The notes beneath the pieces were generated by a model. The model was not told the DNA's origin and searched no databases. It saw only the letters and a list, made by a program, of their open reading frames with translations. From assembly GCF_000802185.1 (NCBI RefSeq), contig NZ_KN676113.1, positions 2,702,846 through 2,766,845 on the forward strand: 64,000 bases of DNA. The letters run 5' to 3'. Origin of the DNA: Belnapia sp. F-4-1. Lineage in GTDB: Bacteria > Pseudomonadota > Alphaproteobacteria > Acetobacterales > Acetobacteraceae. Made by a program: the position numbers and the translations under genes. Numbering within the stretch: position 1 is the first letter of the stretch; each line of letters opens with the position of its first letter. Shown one piece after another: positions 36,629-45,805 of the stretch.

Positions 36629-38974
36629 TCAGCCCCGGACCACCTCGCGCCTGCGCGGCGCCGTCTGCACCACCGGCGCCAGCTCCGCCGCCTCGAAGGC
36701 CGCCTGCCGCCGCCCCTCCGGCACCGGACCATAAAGTGTCGTCCGCTGCTCGGGCAGCCGCCCGATGGAGCGGATCAGCGCCTCCATCGCCTCGGGCGGG
36801 TATTCCTGCCCGTGCTGGGTGCCGGCGGCGCGGCTGATGCTCTCGTTCATCAGCGTCCCGCCGAGGTCGTTCGCCCCGGCCTGCAAGGCCATCGCCGCGC
36901 CGCGCGGGCCCATCTTCACCCAGCTCGTCTGGATGTTCGGGATATGCGGATGCAGCGCGAGCCGCGCGACGCTGTGCATCACCATCGCCTCGCGGAAGGT
37001 CGGGCCGCGCCGTGCCTGGCCCTTGAGGAACATCGGCGCCTCCATGGCGACGAAGGGAAGGGGGACGAATTCGGTAAAGCCGCCCGTCTCCGCCTGAAGG
37101 TCGCGCAGCACCAGCAGGTGCCGCGCCCAGTTCACCGGCCCCTCGACATGGCCGAACATGATCGTCGCCGTCGTCCTGAGGCCAAGCCCATGCGCCGCCC
37201 GCGCGACGGCCAGCCATTCGGCGGTGTTCACCTTGTCCGGGCAGATAATGGCGCGGATCTCGTCGTCGAGGATCTCCGCCGCCGTCCCCGGCAGCGTGCC
37301 GAGCCCCGCCGATTTCAGCCGCGCGAGGTAATCCGCCAGCGAGAGGCCGAGCGTCGCCGCGCCCTGCGTCACCTCGAGCGGCGAGAAGGCGTGGATGTGC
37401 ATCTCCGGCAGCACGGCGCGGATGGCCGCGCAGATCGCCGCATAGGTTTCGCCGGTGTAGTCGGGATGGATGCCGCCCTGGAGGCAGACCTCCGTCGCGC
37501 CGCGGTCCCAGGCCTCGACGGCGCGGCGGACGATCTCGCCATGGTCGAGGTCATAGGCCGGGCCGCGCAGCGCCTCATGCGTCCGCCCCTTGCTGAAGGC
37601 GCAGAAGGTGCAACGATAGGTGCAGATATTGGTGTAGTTGATGTTGCGGTTGACGACGTAGCGCACCGTCTCGCCCGAGACGGCGGCGCGCAGCGCATCC
37701 GCCGCCTGCGTCACATGGGAGAAGTCGGCATCGCGCGCGGCAAACAGCCGCATGATCGCCGCCGGCTCCAGCCTTTCGCCACCCGATGCGCGCTCGACAT
37801 CGCGCGCCAGCGCGGCATCCACCGTAGCGAGGCGCGGCGCCGGCAGCGCCGGCGGCGTCACCTCGCCCGGTGACCAGCGATCCTCCCGCGCCCAGCCCTC
37901 GGCATCGCTCGCCTGGCGCAGCCGTGGCGCGACGCCGGGCGCGATCCATTGCCCCGCCGCGCGTACATAGCCGGGATAGGCAGGCAGCCGCTGCACCAGC
38001 AGCTTGCCGGCCTCCGCGGTGCGCGCCGCCAGCGCCTCGATCTCCGGCCAGGGCGCTTCGGGGTTCACATGGTCGATGGTCACCGGCGAGACGCCGCCCC
38101 AGTCGTTCAGCCCCGCCGCCACCAGTTGCTGGTAGACGCCCGGCGAAAGGTTGGGCGGCGCCTGGAGGTTCATCGCCGGCCCGAGCAGGATGCGCGCCGC
38201 GGCGATGGTCCAGAGCAAGTCGTCGAGGTCCGGCTCCTCGGCGCCCGCCGCCTTCGTGCCCGGTTTTGCCCGGAAATTCTGGATGATGACTTCCTGGATA
38301 TGGCCGTACTCGGCGTGCAGACCGGCGATGGCCTGCAGCGCCTCGATCCGCTCCGCCCGCGTCTCGCCGATGCCGATCAGGATGCCGGTGGTGAAGGGCA
38401 CGCGCAGCTCGCCGGCCAGCCGCAGCACCTCCAGCCGCGCCGCCGGGTCCTTGTCCGGGCTGCCGTAATGCACGCCGCCCGGCGCGCAGAGCCGCGCGCT
38501 GGTGCTTTCCAGCATCACGCCCTGGCTCGCCGTCACCGCGCGCAGCGCCGCGATCTCGTCGCGCGTCATCACCCCGGGATTGGCATGCGGCAGCAGCCCG
38601 GTTTCCTTCAGCACCAGGCCGCACATGGCGGTGAGGTAGTCGATGGTGCTGGTGTAGCCGAGCGCCTCCAGCGCCTCCCGCGCCGCCGGCCAGCGCAGCT
38701 CCGGCTTGTCGCCGAGCGTGAACAGCGCCTCCGTGCAGCCCGCCGCCGCGCCGGCGCGGGCGATGGCCAGCACCTCCTCCGGCGTCAGGTAGGGGTTGCG
38801 CCCCTTCTGCGGCTTCTCGGCGAAGGTGCAGTAGTGGCAGACGTCGCGGCACAGCTTGGTCAGCGGAATGAAGACCTTCCGCGAGTAGGAAAACAGCCGT
38901 CCATGGCCCGCATCGCGCAAGGCCGCGGCCTCCGCCATCAGCGCCGCCAGCGGCCGGTTCAGAAGCGCATCCAT
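36629..38974 (-). CDS. fbiC: FO synthase, fused CofG-CofH (FbiC)
   Basis: This 781-residue bifunctional radical SAM enzyme makes the F420 chromophore FO from tyrosine and 5-amino-6-ribitylaminouracil. The N-terminal half is CofG-like with cluster cysteines Cys42, Cys46 and Cys49 in TKLCRDVCHYCTF. The C-terminal half is CofH-like with a second CxxxCxxC near 451-458 in NICTYRCTFCAFSKGR. HIQEVIIQNFRAKPGT and MFGHVEGPVNWARHL are further FbiC motifs. The G-then-H fusion order is the one known from actinobacteria. ATG 38972-38974 follows AAGGG about nine bases upstream. It lies opposite the cofECD operon, and divergent to two LLM genes. Confidence 0.96.
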   Translation of the reverse strand: MDALLNRPLAALMAEAAALRDAGHGRLFSYSRKVFIPLTKLCRDVCHYCTFAEKPQKGRNPYLTPEEVLAIARAGAAAGCTEALFTLGDKPELRWPAAREALEALGYTSTIDYLTAMCGLVLKETGLLPHANPGVMTRDEIAALRAVTASQGVMLESTSARLCAPGGVHYGSPDKDPAARLEVLRLAGELRVPFTTGILIGIGETRAERIEALQAIAGLHAEYGHIQEVIIQNFRAKPGTKAAGAEEPDLDDLLWTIAAARILLGPAMNLQAPPNLSPGVYQQLVAAGLNDWGGVSPVTIDHVNPEAPWPEIEALAARTAEAGKLLVQRLPAYPGYVRAAGQWIAPGVAPRLRQASDAEGWAREDRWSPGEVTPPALPAPRLATVDAALARDVERASGGERLEPAAIMRLFAARDADFSHVTQAADALRAAVSGETVRYVVNRNINYTNICTYRCTFCAFSKGRTHEALRGPAYDLDHGEIVRRAVEAWDRGATEVCLQGGIHPDYTGETYAAICAAIRAVLPEMHIHAFSPLEVTQGAATLGLSLADYLARLKSAGLGTLPGTAAEILDDEIRAIICPDKVNTAEWLAVARAAHGLGLRTTATIMFGHVEGPVNWARHLLVLRDLQAETGGFTEFVPLPFVAMEAPMFLKGQARRGPTFREAMVMHSVARLALHPHIPNIQTSWVKMGPRGAAMALQAGANDLGGTLMNESISRAAGTQHGQEYPPEAMEALIRSIGRLPEQRTTLYGPVPEGRRQAAFEAAELAPVVQTAPRRREVVRG

Positions 38975-39060
38975 CCCGTCACCCTTGCCCGTCCCGCGGG
39001 CTCGCCGCATCCTGTGGCAGAGACCCGGACGACGCAACGCCGGGGGGAGGAAACCGACCC

Positions 39061-40011
39061 ATGCAGATCGGCTTCAACGCGCCGAGCGGCGGACCGCTGG
39101 CGACGCCCGAGGCGCTGACCCGCCTGGCCCAGGGCGCCGAGGCGCTCGGCTTCCACTACGCGACCGTCAGCGACCATGTGGTGATCCCGCGCGAGATCGG
39201 GGCGAAGTACCCCTACACCGACAGCGGCGAATTCCCCACCAGCAGCCGCGGCGAGCGGCACGAGCTGCTGACCCAGGCGATGTTCCTGGCCGCCCGGACG
39301 GAGCGGTTGCGCATCGTCACCTCGGTGATGGTCGTCCCGCACCGCCCGGCGATGCTGACGGCCAAGATCCTCTCCACCATCGACGTGCTCTCCGGCGGGC
39401 GCCTCACCGTCGGCATCGGCGCCGGCTGGCTGCGCGAGGAGTTCGAGGCCCTGCAGGCGCCCGACTTCGATGCCCGCGGCCGCGTGACGGACGAGTACAT
39501 CCTCGCCGCCCGCGAACTCTGGACGAAGGAGGACCCGCGCTTCGAGGGCGAGCATGTCCGCTTCGGCAACATCGGCTTTGCGCCGAAGCCGGTGCAGAAC
39601 CCGCTGCCCGTCTGGGTCGGCGGCGAGAGCGGGCCGGCGCTCCGCCGCGCCGCGCGGCTTGGCGACGGCTGGTACCCGATCGGCACCAACCCCTCGCACC
39701 CGCTCGACAGCCTCGCCCGCTACCGCGCCGCCGTCGAGAAGCTGCGCGGCCTGACCCGCGCCGCCGGCCGCGATCCGGCGGGGATGGCGCTCGCCTACCG
39801 CGTGCAGAAATTCGGGCCGGAGGTGCCAGCCAAGGCCGGCGATGGCGAGCGCCGCCTCTTCTCCGGCCAGCCGGGCGAGATCGCGGCCGACCTCCGCGCG
39901 CTGAAGGAGGCCGGCGTCGGCGCCGTCGACCTCACCTTCCCCGGCGAGACGGCGGAGCAGGCGCTCGACGCCATGCGCGCCTTCCGCGACACCGTCCTGG
40001 CGAAGGTCTGA
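39061..40011 (+). CDS. LLM-class F420-dependent oxidoreductase (TIGR03619-like)
   Basis: This 316-residue TIM-barrel enzyme has GFHYATVSDHVVIPREIGAK (an active-site Asp-His pair as in Fgd-like enzymes), TERLRIVTSVMVVPHRPAML, GGRLTVGIGAGWLREEFEAL and PLPVWVGGESGPALRRAARL. The long insert with SDHV and PYTDSGEFP is usual in the TIGR03619 group of F420 users. GGAGG stands about ten bases before the ATG. The next LLM gene starts five bases after its stop. It is divergent from fbiC with 86 bp between. The substrate is unknown. Confidence 0.87.
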   Translation: MQIGFNAPSGGPLATPEALTRLAQGAEALGFHYATVSDHVVIPREIGAKYPYTDSGEFPTSSRGERHELLTQAMFLAARTERLRIVTSVMVVPHRPAMLTAKILSTIDVLSGGRLTVGIGAGWLREEFEALQAPDFDARGRVTDEYILAARELWTKEDPRFEGEHVRFGNIGFAPKPVQNPLPVWVGGESGPALRRAARLGDGWYPIGTNPSHPLDSLARYRAAVEKLRGLTRAAGRDPAGMALAYRVQKFGPEVPAKAGDGERRLFSGQPGEIAADLRALKEAGVGAVDLTFPGETAEQALDAMRAFRDTVLAKV

Positions 40012-40016
40012 CCGCG

Positions 40017-41054
40017 ATGAAGCTCGGCATCACCATCGGCATGATCCGCGGCGCCAGGCCGCAGCTCGAGATGGACCTCGTGCTGGAGGCGGAGCGCCTC
40101 GGCTTCGACGCGATCTGGTGCGGCGAATCCTACGGCACGGATGCGGTGACGCCCATCGCCTTCGTCCTCGCCCGCACCACGCGCATCAAGGCGGGCACCG
40201 GCATCATGCAGATGCCCGCGCGCACGCCGACCTGCGCGGCCATGACGGCGATGACGCTGCAAGCCCTCTCCGGCAACCGCTTCCTCTGCGGCATCGGCCC
40301 CTCCGGCCCGCAGGTGGTGGAAGGGTGGCACGGCCAGCCCAACGGCAAGCCGCTCGGCCGCACGCGGGAATATGTCGAGATCATCCGCGCCATCCTGGCC
40401 CGCGAGAAGCCGCTGGAGCACGAGGGCGAGCACTACCAGATCCCCTACAAGGGGCCCGGCGCCACCGGCCTCGGCAAGCCGCTGCGCAGCATCATCCATG
40501 GCGACCCTTCGCTGCCGATCTACACCGCCTCCATCACCCCGGGCGGCATGCGCCTTTCGGGCGAGATCGCGGAGGGCAACCTGCCGATCTTCATGTCGCC
40601 CGAAGCCGCCGATGCGGTGGTGGGCCCGACGCTGGAGGGCATGACGAAATCCGGCCGCAGCCTCGCGGGCTACGACATCGCCCCCTATACCAAGATCCGC
40701 CTCGGCGACGACCTCCAGGCCTGCCGCGACGCGGTGAAGCCCGAACTCGCCCTCTACATCGGCGGCATGGGAGCGCGTGGCAAGAATTTCTACAACGACT
40801 ACTGCAAGCGCCTCGGCTATCCGGATGCGGCGGTGAAGATCCAGGACGCATTCCTCGACGGCCGCAAGGCGGAGGCCGCCGCCGCCGTTCCCGACAAGCT
40901 GGTGGACGAGATCGCCCTCGTCGGCCCGGCCGACCGCATTCGCGGCCGGCTGCAGGACTGGAAGGCGGTGGCGAAGGAGGGAAAGGTCGGCACGGTCGTC
41001 CTCACCGGCGCGACGCCGGAGGCGCTGCGCGTCGCCGCGGAGGCCGTGCTGTAG
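40017..41054 (+). CDS. LLM-class F420-dependent oxidoreductase (TIGR03559-like)
   Basis: This 345-residue luciferase-like protein starts MKLGITIGMIRGARPQLEMD and contains FDAIWCGESYGTDAVTPIAF, TTRIKAGTGIMQMPARTPT, MTLQALSGNRFLCGIGPSGP and VVEGWHGQPNGKPLGRTREY. These features match the TIGR03559-like F420 oxidoreductases common in mycobacteria. It is the second gene of a two-gene operon with the preceding LLM protein and abuts the convergent LLM gene with no intervening base. Its reaction is unknown; reduction or oxidation of an organic substrate with F420 is inferred. Confidence 0.87.
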   Translation: MKLGITIGMIRGARPQLEMDLVLEAERLGFDAIWCGESYGTDAVTPIAFVLARTTRIKAGTGIMQMPARTPTCAAMTAMTLQALSGNRFLCGIGPSGPQVVEGWHGQPNGKPLGRTREYVEIIRAILAREKPLEHEGEHYQIPYKGPGATGLGKPLRSIIHGDPSLPIYTASITPGGMRLSGEIAEGNLPIFMSPEAADAVVGPTLEGMTKSGRSLAGYDIAPYTKIRLGDDLQACRDAVKPELALYIGGMGARGKNFYNDYCKRLGYPDAAVKIQDAFLDGRKAEAAAAVPDKLVDEIALVGPADRIRGRLQDWKAVAKEGKVGTVVLTGATPEALRVAAEAVL

Positions 41055-41906
41055 TCACCCGACCAGACGCGCCAGCGCCGCCCAGCGGTCCAGCTCCGGC
41101 AGGATCGCGTCGCGCTTCGCCGCATCGAGGCTGACCACCACCCGCTCCACCCCGAGGTCGCGGTCGGCCAGCAGCGCGCCGCGGTCCTCCTTCGCGCCCC
41201 AGATGGTGATGGGCAGGTCGGCCAGCGGCCGCCCTGCCTCCTCCACCATCTGCCGAAAATGCGGGATGAGCGCCGCCACGTCGGCATAGTGCTGGCGCAC
41301 CCGGTGCGGCATCCAGCCATTGCCGTAGCGGATCGCCCGCCGCGCCCCCCAGGGAAAGGCGCCGCCGACGATGATCGGCGGGTGCGGCTTCTGCACCGGC
41401 TTGGGCCAGGTCATCATCGGCGCGAAGTCGACGAACTCGCCGTGGTATTCGGGCTTCGTCTGCGTCCAGATCGCCTGCATCGCCTCGATCCGCTCCCGCG
41501 CCAGCTTGTGCCGCGTGGCGAAGGCGGTGCCGTGGTTCTCGATCTCCTCCCGGTTCCAGCCGTTGCCGACGCCGAAGAGGAAGCGCCCGCCCGAGATGCG
41601 GTCGAGCGAGGCGACGGATTTCGCCGTCTGGATCGGGTCCCGCTGCACGACGAGGCAGATGCCGGTGCCGAGCCGCAGCGTCGTCGTCGCCATCGCTGCC
41701 GCGGTCAGCGTGACGAAGGGGTCCATCACGTCGTAGTACATCTTCGGCAGCTCGCCGCCGCTCGGATGCGACACCTGGCGAACCAGTGGGATATGCGAAT
41801 GCTCGGGCGCCCACAGGCTCTCGAAGCCGCGCTCCTCCAGCGCCCGCGCCAGCTCGTCGGGGGCCATCGAATAGTCGGTGAAGAACATCGCCGCGCCGAT
41901 CTTCAT
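41055..41906 (-). CDS. LLM-class F420-dependent oxidoreductase
   Basis: This 283-residue enzyme begins MKIGAAMFFTDYSMAPDELA. It has SLWAPEHSHIPLVRQVSHPS, TTTLRLGTGICLVVQRDPIQ, GGRFLFGVGNGWNREEIENH and PVQKPHPPIIVGGAFPWGAR. This again is the TIGR03619-type barrel but with an EHSH active-site segment. ATG 41904-41906 follows GGGAGG six bases upstream. It is the last gene of a minus-strand operon after the FAD monooxygenase (26-bp gap) and the MBL hydrolase, so its reaction is probably linked to theirs. Confidence 0.87.
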   Translation of the reverse strand: MKIGAAMFFTDYSMAPDELARALEERGFESLWAPEHSHIPLVRQVSHPSGGELPKMYYDVMDPFVTLTAAAMATTTLRLGTGICLVVQRDPIQTAKSVASLDRISGGRFLFGVGNGWNREEIENHGTAFATRHKLARERIEAMQAIWTQTKPEYHGEFVDFAPMMTWPKPVQKPHPPIIVGGAFPWGARRAIRYGNGWMPHRVRQHYADVAALIPHFRQMVEEAGRPLADLPITIWGAKEDRGALLADRDLGVERVVVSLDAAKRDAILPELDRWAALARLVG

Positions 41907-41932
41907 GTCGTTCCTCCCGCAAGCCCCGGCCG

Positions 41933-43120
41933 CTACACGCGCACCGGTGCGAATTCCTCCGGGCTCGGCACATCGGTGTAGAGCCGGCGCAGCCTGGCCA
42001 GGAATGCTGGGTCCCGCTTGGCGATGGAGCCGGCCACCGGGTCGCCGCCCGGGAACATCGTGTCCGTCGCCTCCAGGCTGAAGCGGCGGACGAAGTCGAT
42101 GCGCGTGTCGCGCCAGGCGGCCACGTCCTCCGCCCCGCCACCGCGCCGCAGCACGGCGCCCGCGATGACGCCATCCTCGATCGCCTGGGTCGCGCCCTGG
42201 CCGAGCGTCGGCACCATCGCATGGGCCGCATCGCCGAGGAACAGCACCCGCCCCGCGGCCGCCGTCCGCAGCAGCGGCGAATCCTGCAGGCGTGCCCAGT
42301 GCATCTGTTCGATGCCGGCCGCCAGGCGCTCCACCATCCAGGCGACGGCGGGGCAGGCCTGGCCGTCTCCCGGCGTGTAGAGCGCGCGCTGGAAGGCCGC
42401 CGTCTTCGCCTCCGCTGGGATCTCGGCGGTTGCCGAGGCCAGCGGAAAGCCGCCGGCGATATAGGCCGCGCCGCCCGGCAGCCGGTAGGCGAGCAGCCGG
42501 GCATAGCCGTTGAACCACTGGCCGTAATCCTCGAAGGGGCAGTCGGTCGCCTGCGGCACTAGCAGCCGCGTCATGGCGATGCCGTGGAAGGCCGGCCGCG
42601 GCACGCCCGCCATCAGCCGCCGCAGCGCGGAATAGCGCCCATCCCCGGCCACCAGCAGCTCATAGCCCCGCGGACGCAGCCTCGCCCCGTCCGGTGCCTC
42701 CAGCACGGGAACGAGGCGGCCGGCCGCATCCTCCTCCACCGCCACCAGCTCCAGCCCGTGATGGGTGATGCCTGCAACGGGCTCGCGCAGCTGCCGGTAG
42801 AGCTCCGACCAGCGCAGGCGGATGCCCGGCTCCTCCGCCACCTCGTGCAGGTCGAGGTCGAAGAGCTGTCGCCCCTCCACCGTCTCGATGGTCCAGCGGG
42901 TCCAGGGCAGCGAGGCCGCCTGTAGCGCCGCATGCCGCGCGGGCAGATGGAGGCGCAGCGCCTTCATCGCATTCGGCCCGCAATTGAGGCCCGTCCCGGC
43001 TTCCTCCTCCTCGCCCGGCGCCATGCGGTCGAAGACATCGACGGAGAAGCCGGGCGCCTCCATCAGCATCTCGGCCAGCACGCTGCCGGCTACGCCGCAG
43101 CCGATGATGCCGACCCTCAT
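41933..43120 (-). CDS. FAD-dependent aromatic-ring-type monooxygenase
   Basis: This 395-residue flavoprotein of the p-hydroxybenzoate hydroxylase group has a Rossmann start MRVGIIGCGVAGSVLAEML. It has the DG motif in YELLVAGDGRYSALRRLMAG and the GD motif in RVLFLGDAAHAMVPTLGQGA followed by QAIEDGVIAGAVL. It would hydroxylate or oxidise a small organic substrate with NAD(P)H and O2. The MBL hydrolase stop lies ten bases upstream of its ATG. The LLM gene follows, suggesting consecutive steps of one catabolic route. Confidence 0.9.
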   Translation of the reverse strand: MRVGIIGCGVAGSVLAEMLMEAPGFSVDVFDRMAPGEEEEAGTGLNCGPNAMKALRLHLPARHAALQAASLPWTRWTIETVEGRQLFDLDLHEVAEEPGIRLRWSELYRQLREPVAGITHHGLELVAVEEDAAGRLVPVLEAPDGARLRPRGYELLVAGDGRYSALRRLMAGVPRPAFHGIAMTRLLVPQATDCPFEDYGQWFNGYARLLAYRLPGGAAYIAGGFPLASATAEIPAEAKTAAFQRALYTPGDGQACPAVAWMVERLAAGIEQMHWARLQDSPLLRTAAAGRVLFLGDAAHAMVPTLGQGATQAIEDGVIAGAVLRRGGGAEDVAAWRDTRIDFVRRFSLEATDTMFPGGDPVAGSIAKRDPAFLARLRRLYTDVPSPEEFAPVRV

Positions 43121-43130
43121 TCCCCCGGTC

Positions 43131-44003
43131 TCACGCCTCCGTCGCCATGAACCGGAACCCGTCGCCCCAGCGCGTCACATGCCCGGTGGAGGGCGAGGGG
43201 AAATGCGCCGTGCAGACCAGGCGCCCGGTATCGCAATGGCATTCGAGGAAGCGCCGCCGCGTCTCCGCAGACTGCTTCTGGTCGGTATCCGCCCGCATCG
43301 AGATTTCCGGATGGCGCATCTGCAGGGGCGAGTGGATAAGGTCGCCGGTCAGCACCGCGATCACCTCGTCCTTGCCCAGCTCGACGGCGACATGGCCCGG
43401 CGTATGCCCCGGCGTCGGCGTCAGCCGCAGGTGGTCGCCGACGCCGTGGTCCTCGGCGACGAGATCGGCCCGCCCCGCCTCCAGGATCGGCAGCACGCTG
43501 TCCTCGAAGACCGGGTTCGGCGTCTGCTTCCGCGCCGCCTCCCAATGCGCCACCTCGCGCTCGGCGAAGAGGTAGCGCGCCTTGGGGAAGGTCGGCACCC
43601 AGCGGCCGTTCTCGAGGCGCGTGTTCCAGCCCACATGGTCGACATGCAGATGGGTGCACATCACGTAGTCGATGTCGCCGACGGAATATCCGGCGGCCGC
43701 CAGGTTCCGCTCCCAGGTGTCGTCGGTCTTCCCGTTCCAGAAGGGCTGGGCCCGCTGCTTGTGGTTGCCGACGCAGCTGTCGACCAGGATGGTATGGTGC
43801 GGCGTGCGGATCACGTAGCTCTGGATGGCGAGACGGAGCTTGCCCGTCGCCGGGTCGATCGCCTCCGGCTCCAGCCAGGACCGATTCTCCTCCAGCAGCT
43901 CCGGCGTCAGGTTCGGGAAGAAGGTGAGCGGGTCGAAGAGCGGGCTTTCCTCCTCGATCACCCGATGGATGGTGAGGTCCCCCAGCTGGAAGCTCGTTCC
44001 CAT
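43131..44003 (-). CDS. MBL-fold metallo-hydrolase
   Basis: This 290-residue metallo-beta-lactamase-fold hydrolase shows VMCTHLHVDHVGWNTRLENG with the HxHxDH zinc motif at 118-123. LTPTPGHTPGHVAVEL, VLTGDLIHSPLQ and the late VCTAHFPSPSTGHV supply further ligands. It resembles quorum-quenching lactonase or alkylsulfatase-like hydrolases of the AttM group, but the substrate is not predictable. It is the first gene of the minus-strand operon MBL hydrolase, FAD monooxygenase, LLM oxidoreductase. The operon is divergent from the VOC-aldolase operon, with 113 bp between the start codons. Confidence 0.88.
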   Translation of the reverse strand: MGTSFQLGDLTIHRVIEEESPLFDPLTFFPNLTPELLEENRSWLEPEAIDPATGKLRLAIQSYVIRTPHHTILVDSCVGNHKQRAQPFWNGKTDDTWERNLAAAGYSVGDIDYVMCTHLHVDHVGWNTRLENGRWVPTFPKARYLFAEREVAHWEAARKQTPNPVFEDSVLPILEAGRADLVAEDHGVGDHLRLTPTPGHTPGHVAVELGKDEVIAVLTGDLIHSPLQMRHPEISMRADTDQKQSAETRRRFLECHCDTGRLVCTAHFPSPSTGHVTRWGDGFRFMATEA

Positions 44004-44116
44004 GGCCCGTCTCCGCCTTGTTTCGCGGCATCCTAGCGCAGTCCCACCGGTCTCATACCCCTTGCACGGACCCGGGGCCGGCGCGAAGCTTCACGCCGCG
44101 AGCGGAGGAACGGATC

Positions 44117-45001
44117 ATGGACGGGATGAGGAAGGTCGAGTGCCCCTTCGACCGGGCCCGGGAAAGCCTCGGCAACTCTGTCGAGCTCCAGCACGTCAAC
44201 CTCCGCGTGCCCGACCAGGCGCTGGCCACGGCCTTCTACATCACCGGCCTCGGCCTGACCCGCGACCCCTACCTGATGACCGGCCTCGACAACATGTGGG
44301 CCAATGCCGGGGTCAGCCAGTTCCACCTGCCGACCGGCAAGGCACAGGTGCTACGTGGCATCACCGGCCTGGTGACGCCGAGCCGGGAGCTGCTGCTGCA
44401 CCAGCTCCACCGCGCCCGCCGCTGGCTGGAGGGCACGCGCTTCGCCTTCGCCGAGGCCGAGGGGCATGTCGACGTCACCTGCCCCTGGGGCAACCGCATG
44501 CGCGTCCATGAGCCGGACGCGGCCCGCTTCGGGCGGACCCATCTCGGCATGCCCTATGTGCAGCTCGACGTGCCGCCCGGCACGCTGCCCGGCATCGGCC
44601 GTTTCTACGACCGGATCATCGGCGCCCCGGCCGCGATGCGGGACGGCGCGCTGCACGTCCTCGTCGCGGCGGCGCAATACCTCGTCTACCGCGAGACCGA
44701 GGCGCCGCAGCCGGAGTATGACGGCCACCACATCCAGCTCGCCTTCGCCGATTTCGGCGGCGTCCATGCGCGACTCGCCGAGCGTGGGCTCATCAGCCGC
44801 GAGGACAGCGAGCACCAGTACCGCTTCATCGACATCGTCGACCCGGAGGACGGGCGCCTCCTCTTCCAGGTCGAGCACGAGATCCGCAGCATGACGCATC
44901 CGCTGTTCCGCCGCCCGCTGGTCAACCGCAACCCGGCGATCAGCAACGCCCTCTACGCACCGGGGCACGAGGCCCTGGCGCCCTCCATGCCGCCCGCCTG
45001 A
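44117..45001 (+). CDS. Two-module VOC protein (extradiol dioxygenase-like)
   Basis: This 294-residue protein has a first VOC module (VELQHVNLRVPDQALATAFY, then GVSQFHLPTGKAQV) and a second one (FGRTHLGMPYVQLDVP, GRFYDRIIGAPAAM, DGHHIQLAFADF). It ends with YRFIDIVDPEDGRLLFQVEHE, in which the last Glu/His could bind metal. Total length is close to two-domain extradiol dioxygenases, but typical type I signature residues are not all evident, so enzymatic function is uncertain. GGAGG stands seven bases before ATG 44117. It heads the plus-strand operon with a class II aldolase ten bases downstream. Confidence 0.75.
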   Translation: MDGMRKVECPFDRARESLGNSVELQHVNLRVPDQALATAFYITGLGLTRDPYLMTGLDNMWANAGVSQFHLPTGKAQVLRGITGLVTPSRELLLHQLHRARRWLEGTRFAFAEAEGHVDVTCPWGNRMRVHEPDAARFGRTHLGMPYVQLDVPPGTLPGIGRFYDRIIGAPAAMRDGALHVLVAAAQYLVYRETEAPQPEYDGHHIQLAFADFGGVHARLAERGLISREDSEHQYRFIDIVDPEDGRLLFQVEHEIRSMTHPLFRRPLVNRNPAISNALYAPGHEALAPSMPPA

Positions 45002-45011
45002 AGGACAAGCC

Positions 45012-45800
45012 ATGGCCCACAGCCTCGCCCCGCCCGCCGTTGCCGCCATCCTGCGCAATTCGGACCTCGATGCCGCCGCCGTGCAGCAGGCGCGCATCGA
45101 CCTCGCCGCCTGCTTCCGCATGGCGGCTCGGCTCGGCCTGCATGAGGGCATCTGTAACCACCTGAGCGCCATGGTGCCGGGTCGGGACGACCTGTTCCTC
45201 GTCAACCCCTATGGCTGGGGCTTCGCCGAGGTCACCGCCTCCCGCCTCCTCGTCTGCGACTTCCACGGCAATGTCGTCGCCGGCGAGGGCGTGCCGGAGG
45301 CGACGGCCTTCTATATCCATGCCCGCGTCCACAAGAACGTCCCGCGCGCCCGCGCCTGCTTCCACACCCACATGCCGAACGCGACCGCGCTCGCCATGCT
45401 GGAAGGCCCGCCCCTCCTCTGGGCCGGCCAGACCGCACTGAAATTCTACGGCCGCACCGTGGTGGACGACGACTATGCCGGCCTGGCGCTGGACGAGGCG
45501 GAGGGCGACCGCATCGCCGCCAGCATCGGCGAGGCCGACATCGTCTTCATGCGCAACCACGGCATCATGGTGCTCGGCCCGACCATCGCCGAGGCCTGGG
45601 ACGACCTCTACTACCTCGAGCGTGCCTGCGAGGCGCAGCGCCTCGCCATGTCCACCGGCCGCCCGCTCAAGCCGGTGCCGCATGAGATGGCGCAGAAGAC
45701 CTACCTGCAGATGCGTGAGGGCGACCGCGAAAGCGCCCGCCTGCACCTCGAGAGCGTCAAGCGCATCCTCGCCGCGGAGGCGCCCGACTTCGCCAGCTAG
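45012..45800 (+). CDS. Class II aldolase/adducin family protein
   Basis: This 262-residue zinc-dependent aldolase-type protein shows LHEGICNHLSAMVPGRDDLF, the family's LVNPYGWGFAEVTAS, CFHTHMPNATALAML with two zinc histidines, and IVFMRNHGIMVLGPTI with the third. Members cleave sugar phosphates or 4-hydroxy-2-oxo acids, or act as decarboxylases. It is coupled closely to the VOC gene upstream. A hairpin-rich 119-bp stretch follows before the epoxide-hydrolase gene. A role in the lower part of a catabolic route is likely but inferred. Confidence 0.87.
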   Translation: MAHSLAPPAVAAILRNSDLDAAAVQQARIDLAACFRMAARLGLHEGICNHLSAMVPGRDDLFLVNPYGWGFAEVTASRLLVCDFHGNVVAGEGVPEATAFYIHARVHKNVPRARACFHTHMPNATALAMLEGPPLLWAGQTALKFYGRTVVDDDYAGLALDEAEGDRIAASIGEADIVFMRNHGIMVLGPTIAEAWDDLYYLERACEAQRLAMSTGRPLKPVPHEMAQKTYLQMREGDRESARLHLESVKRILAAEAPDFAS

Positions 45801-45805
45801 AGCAA

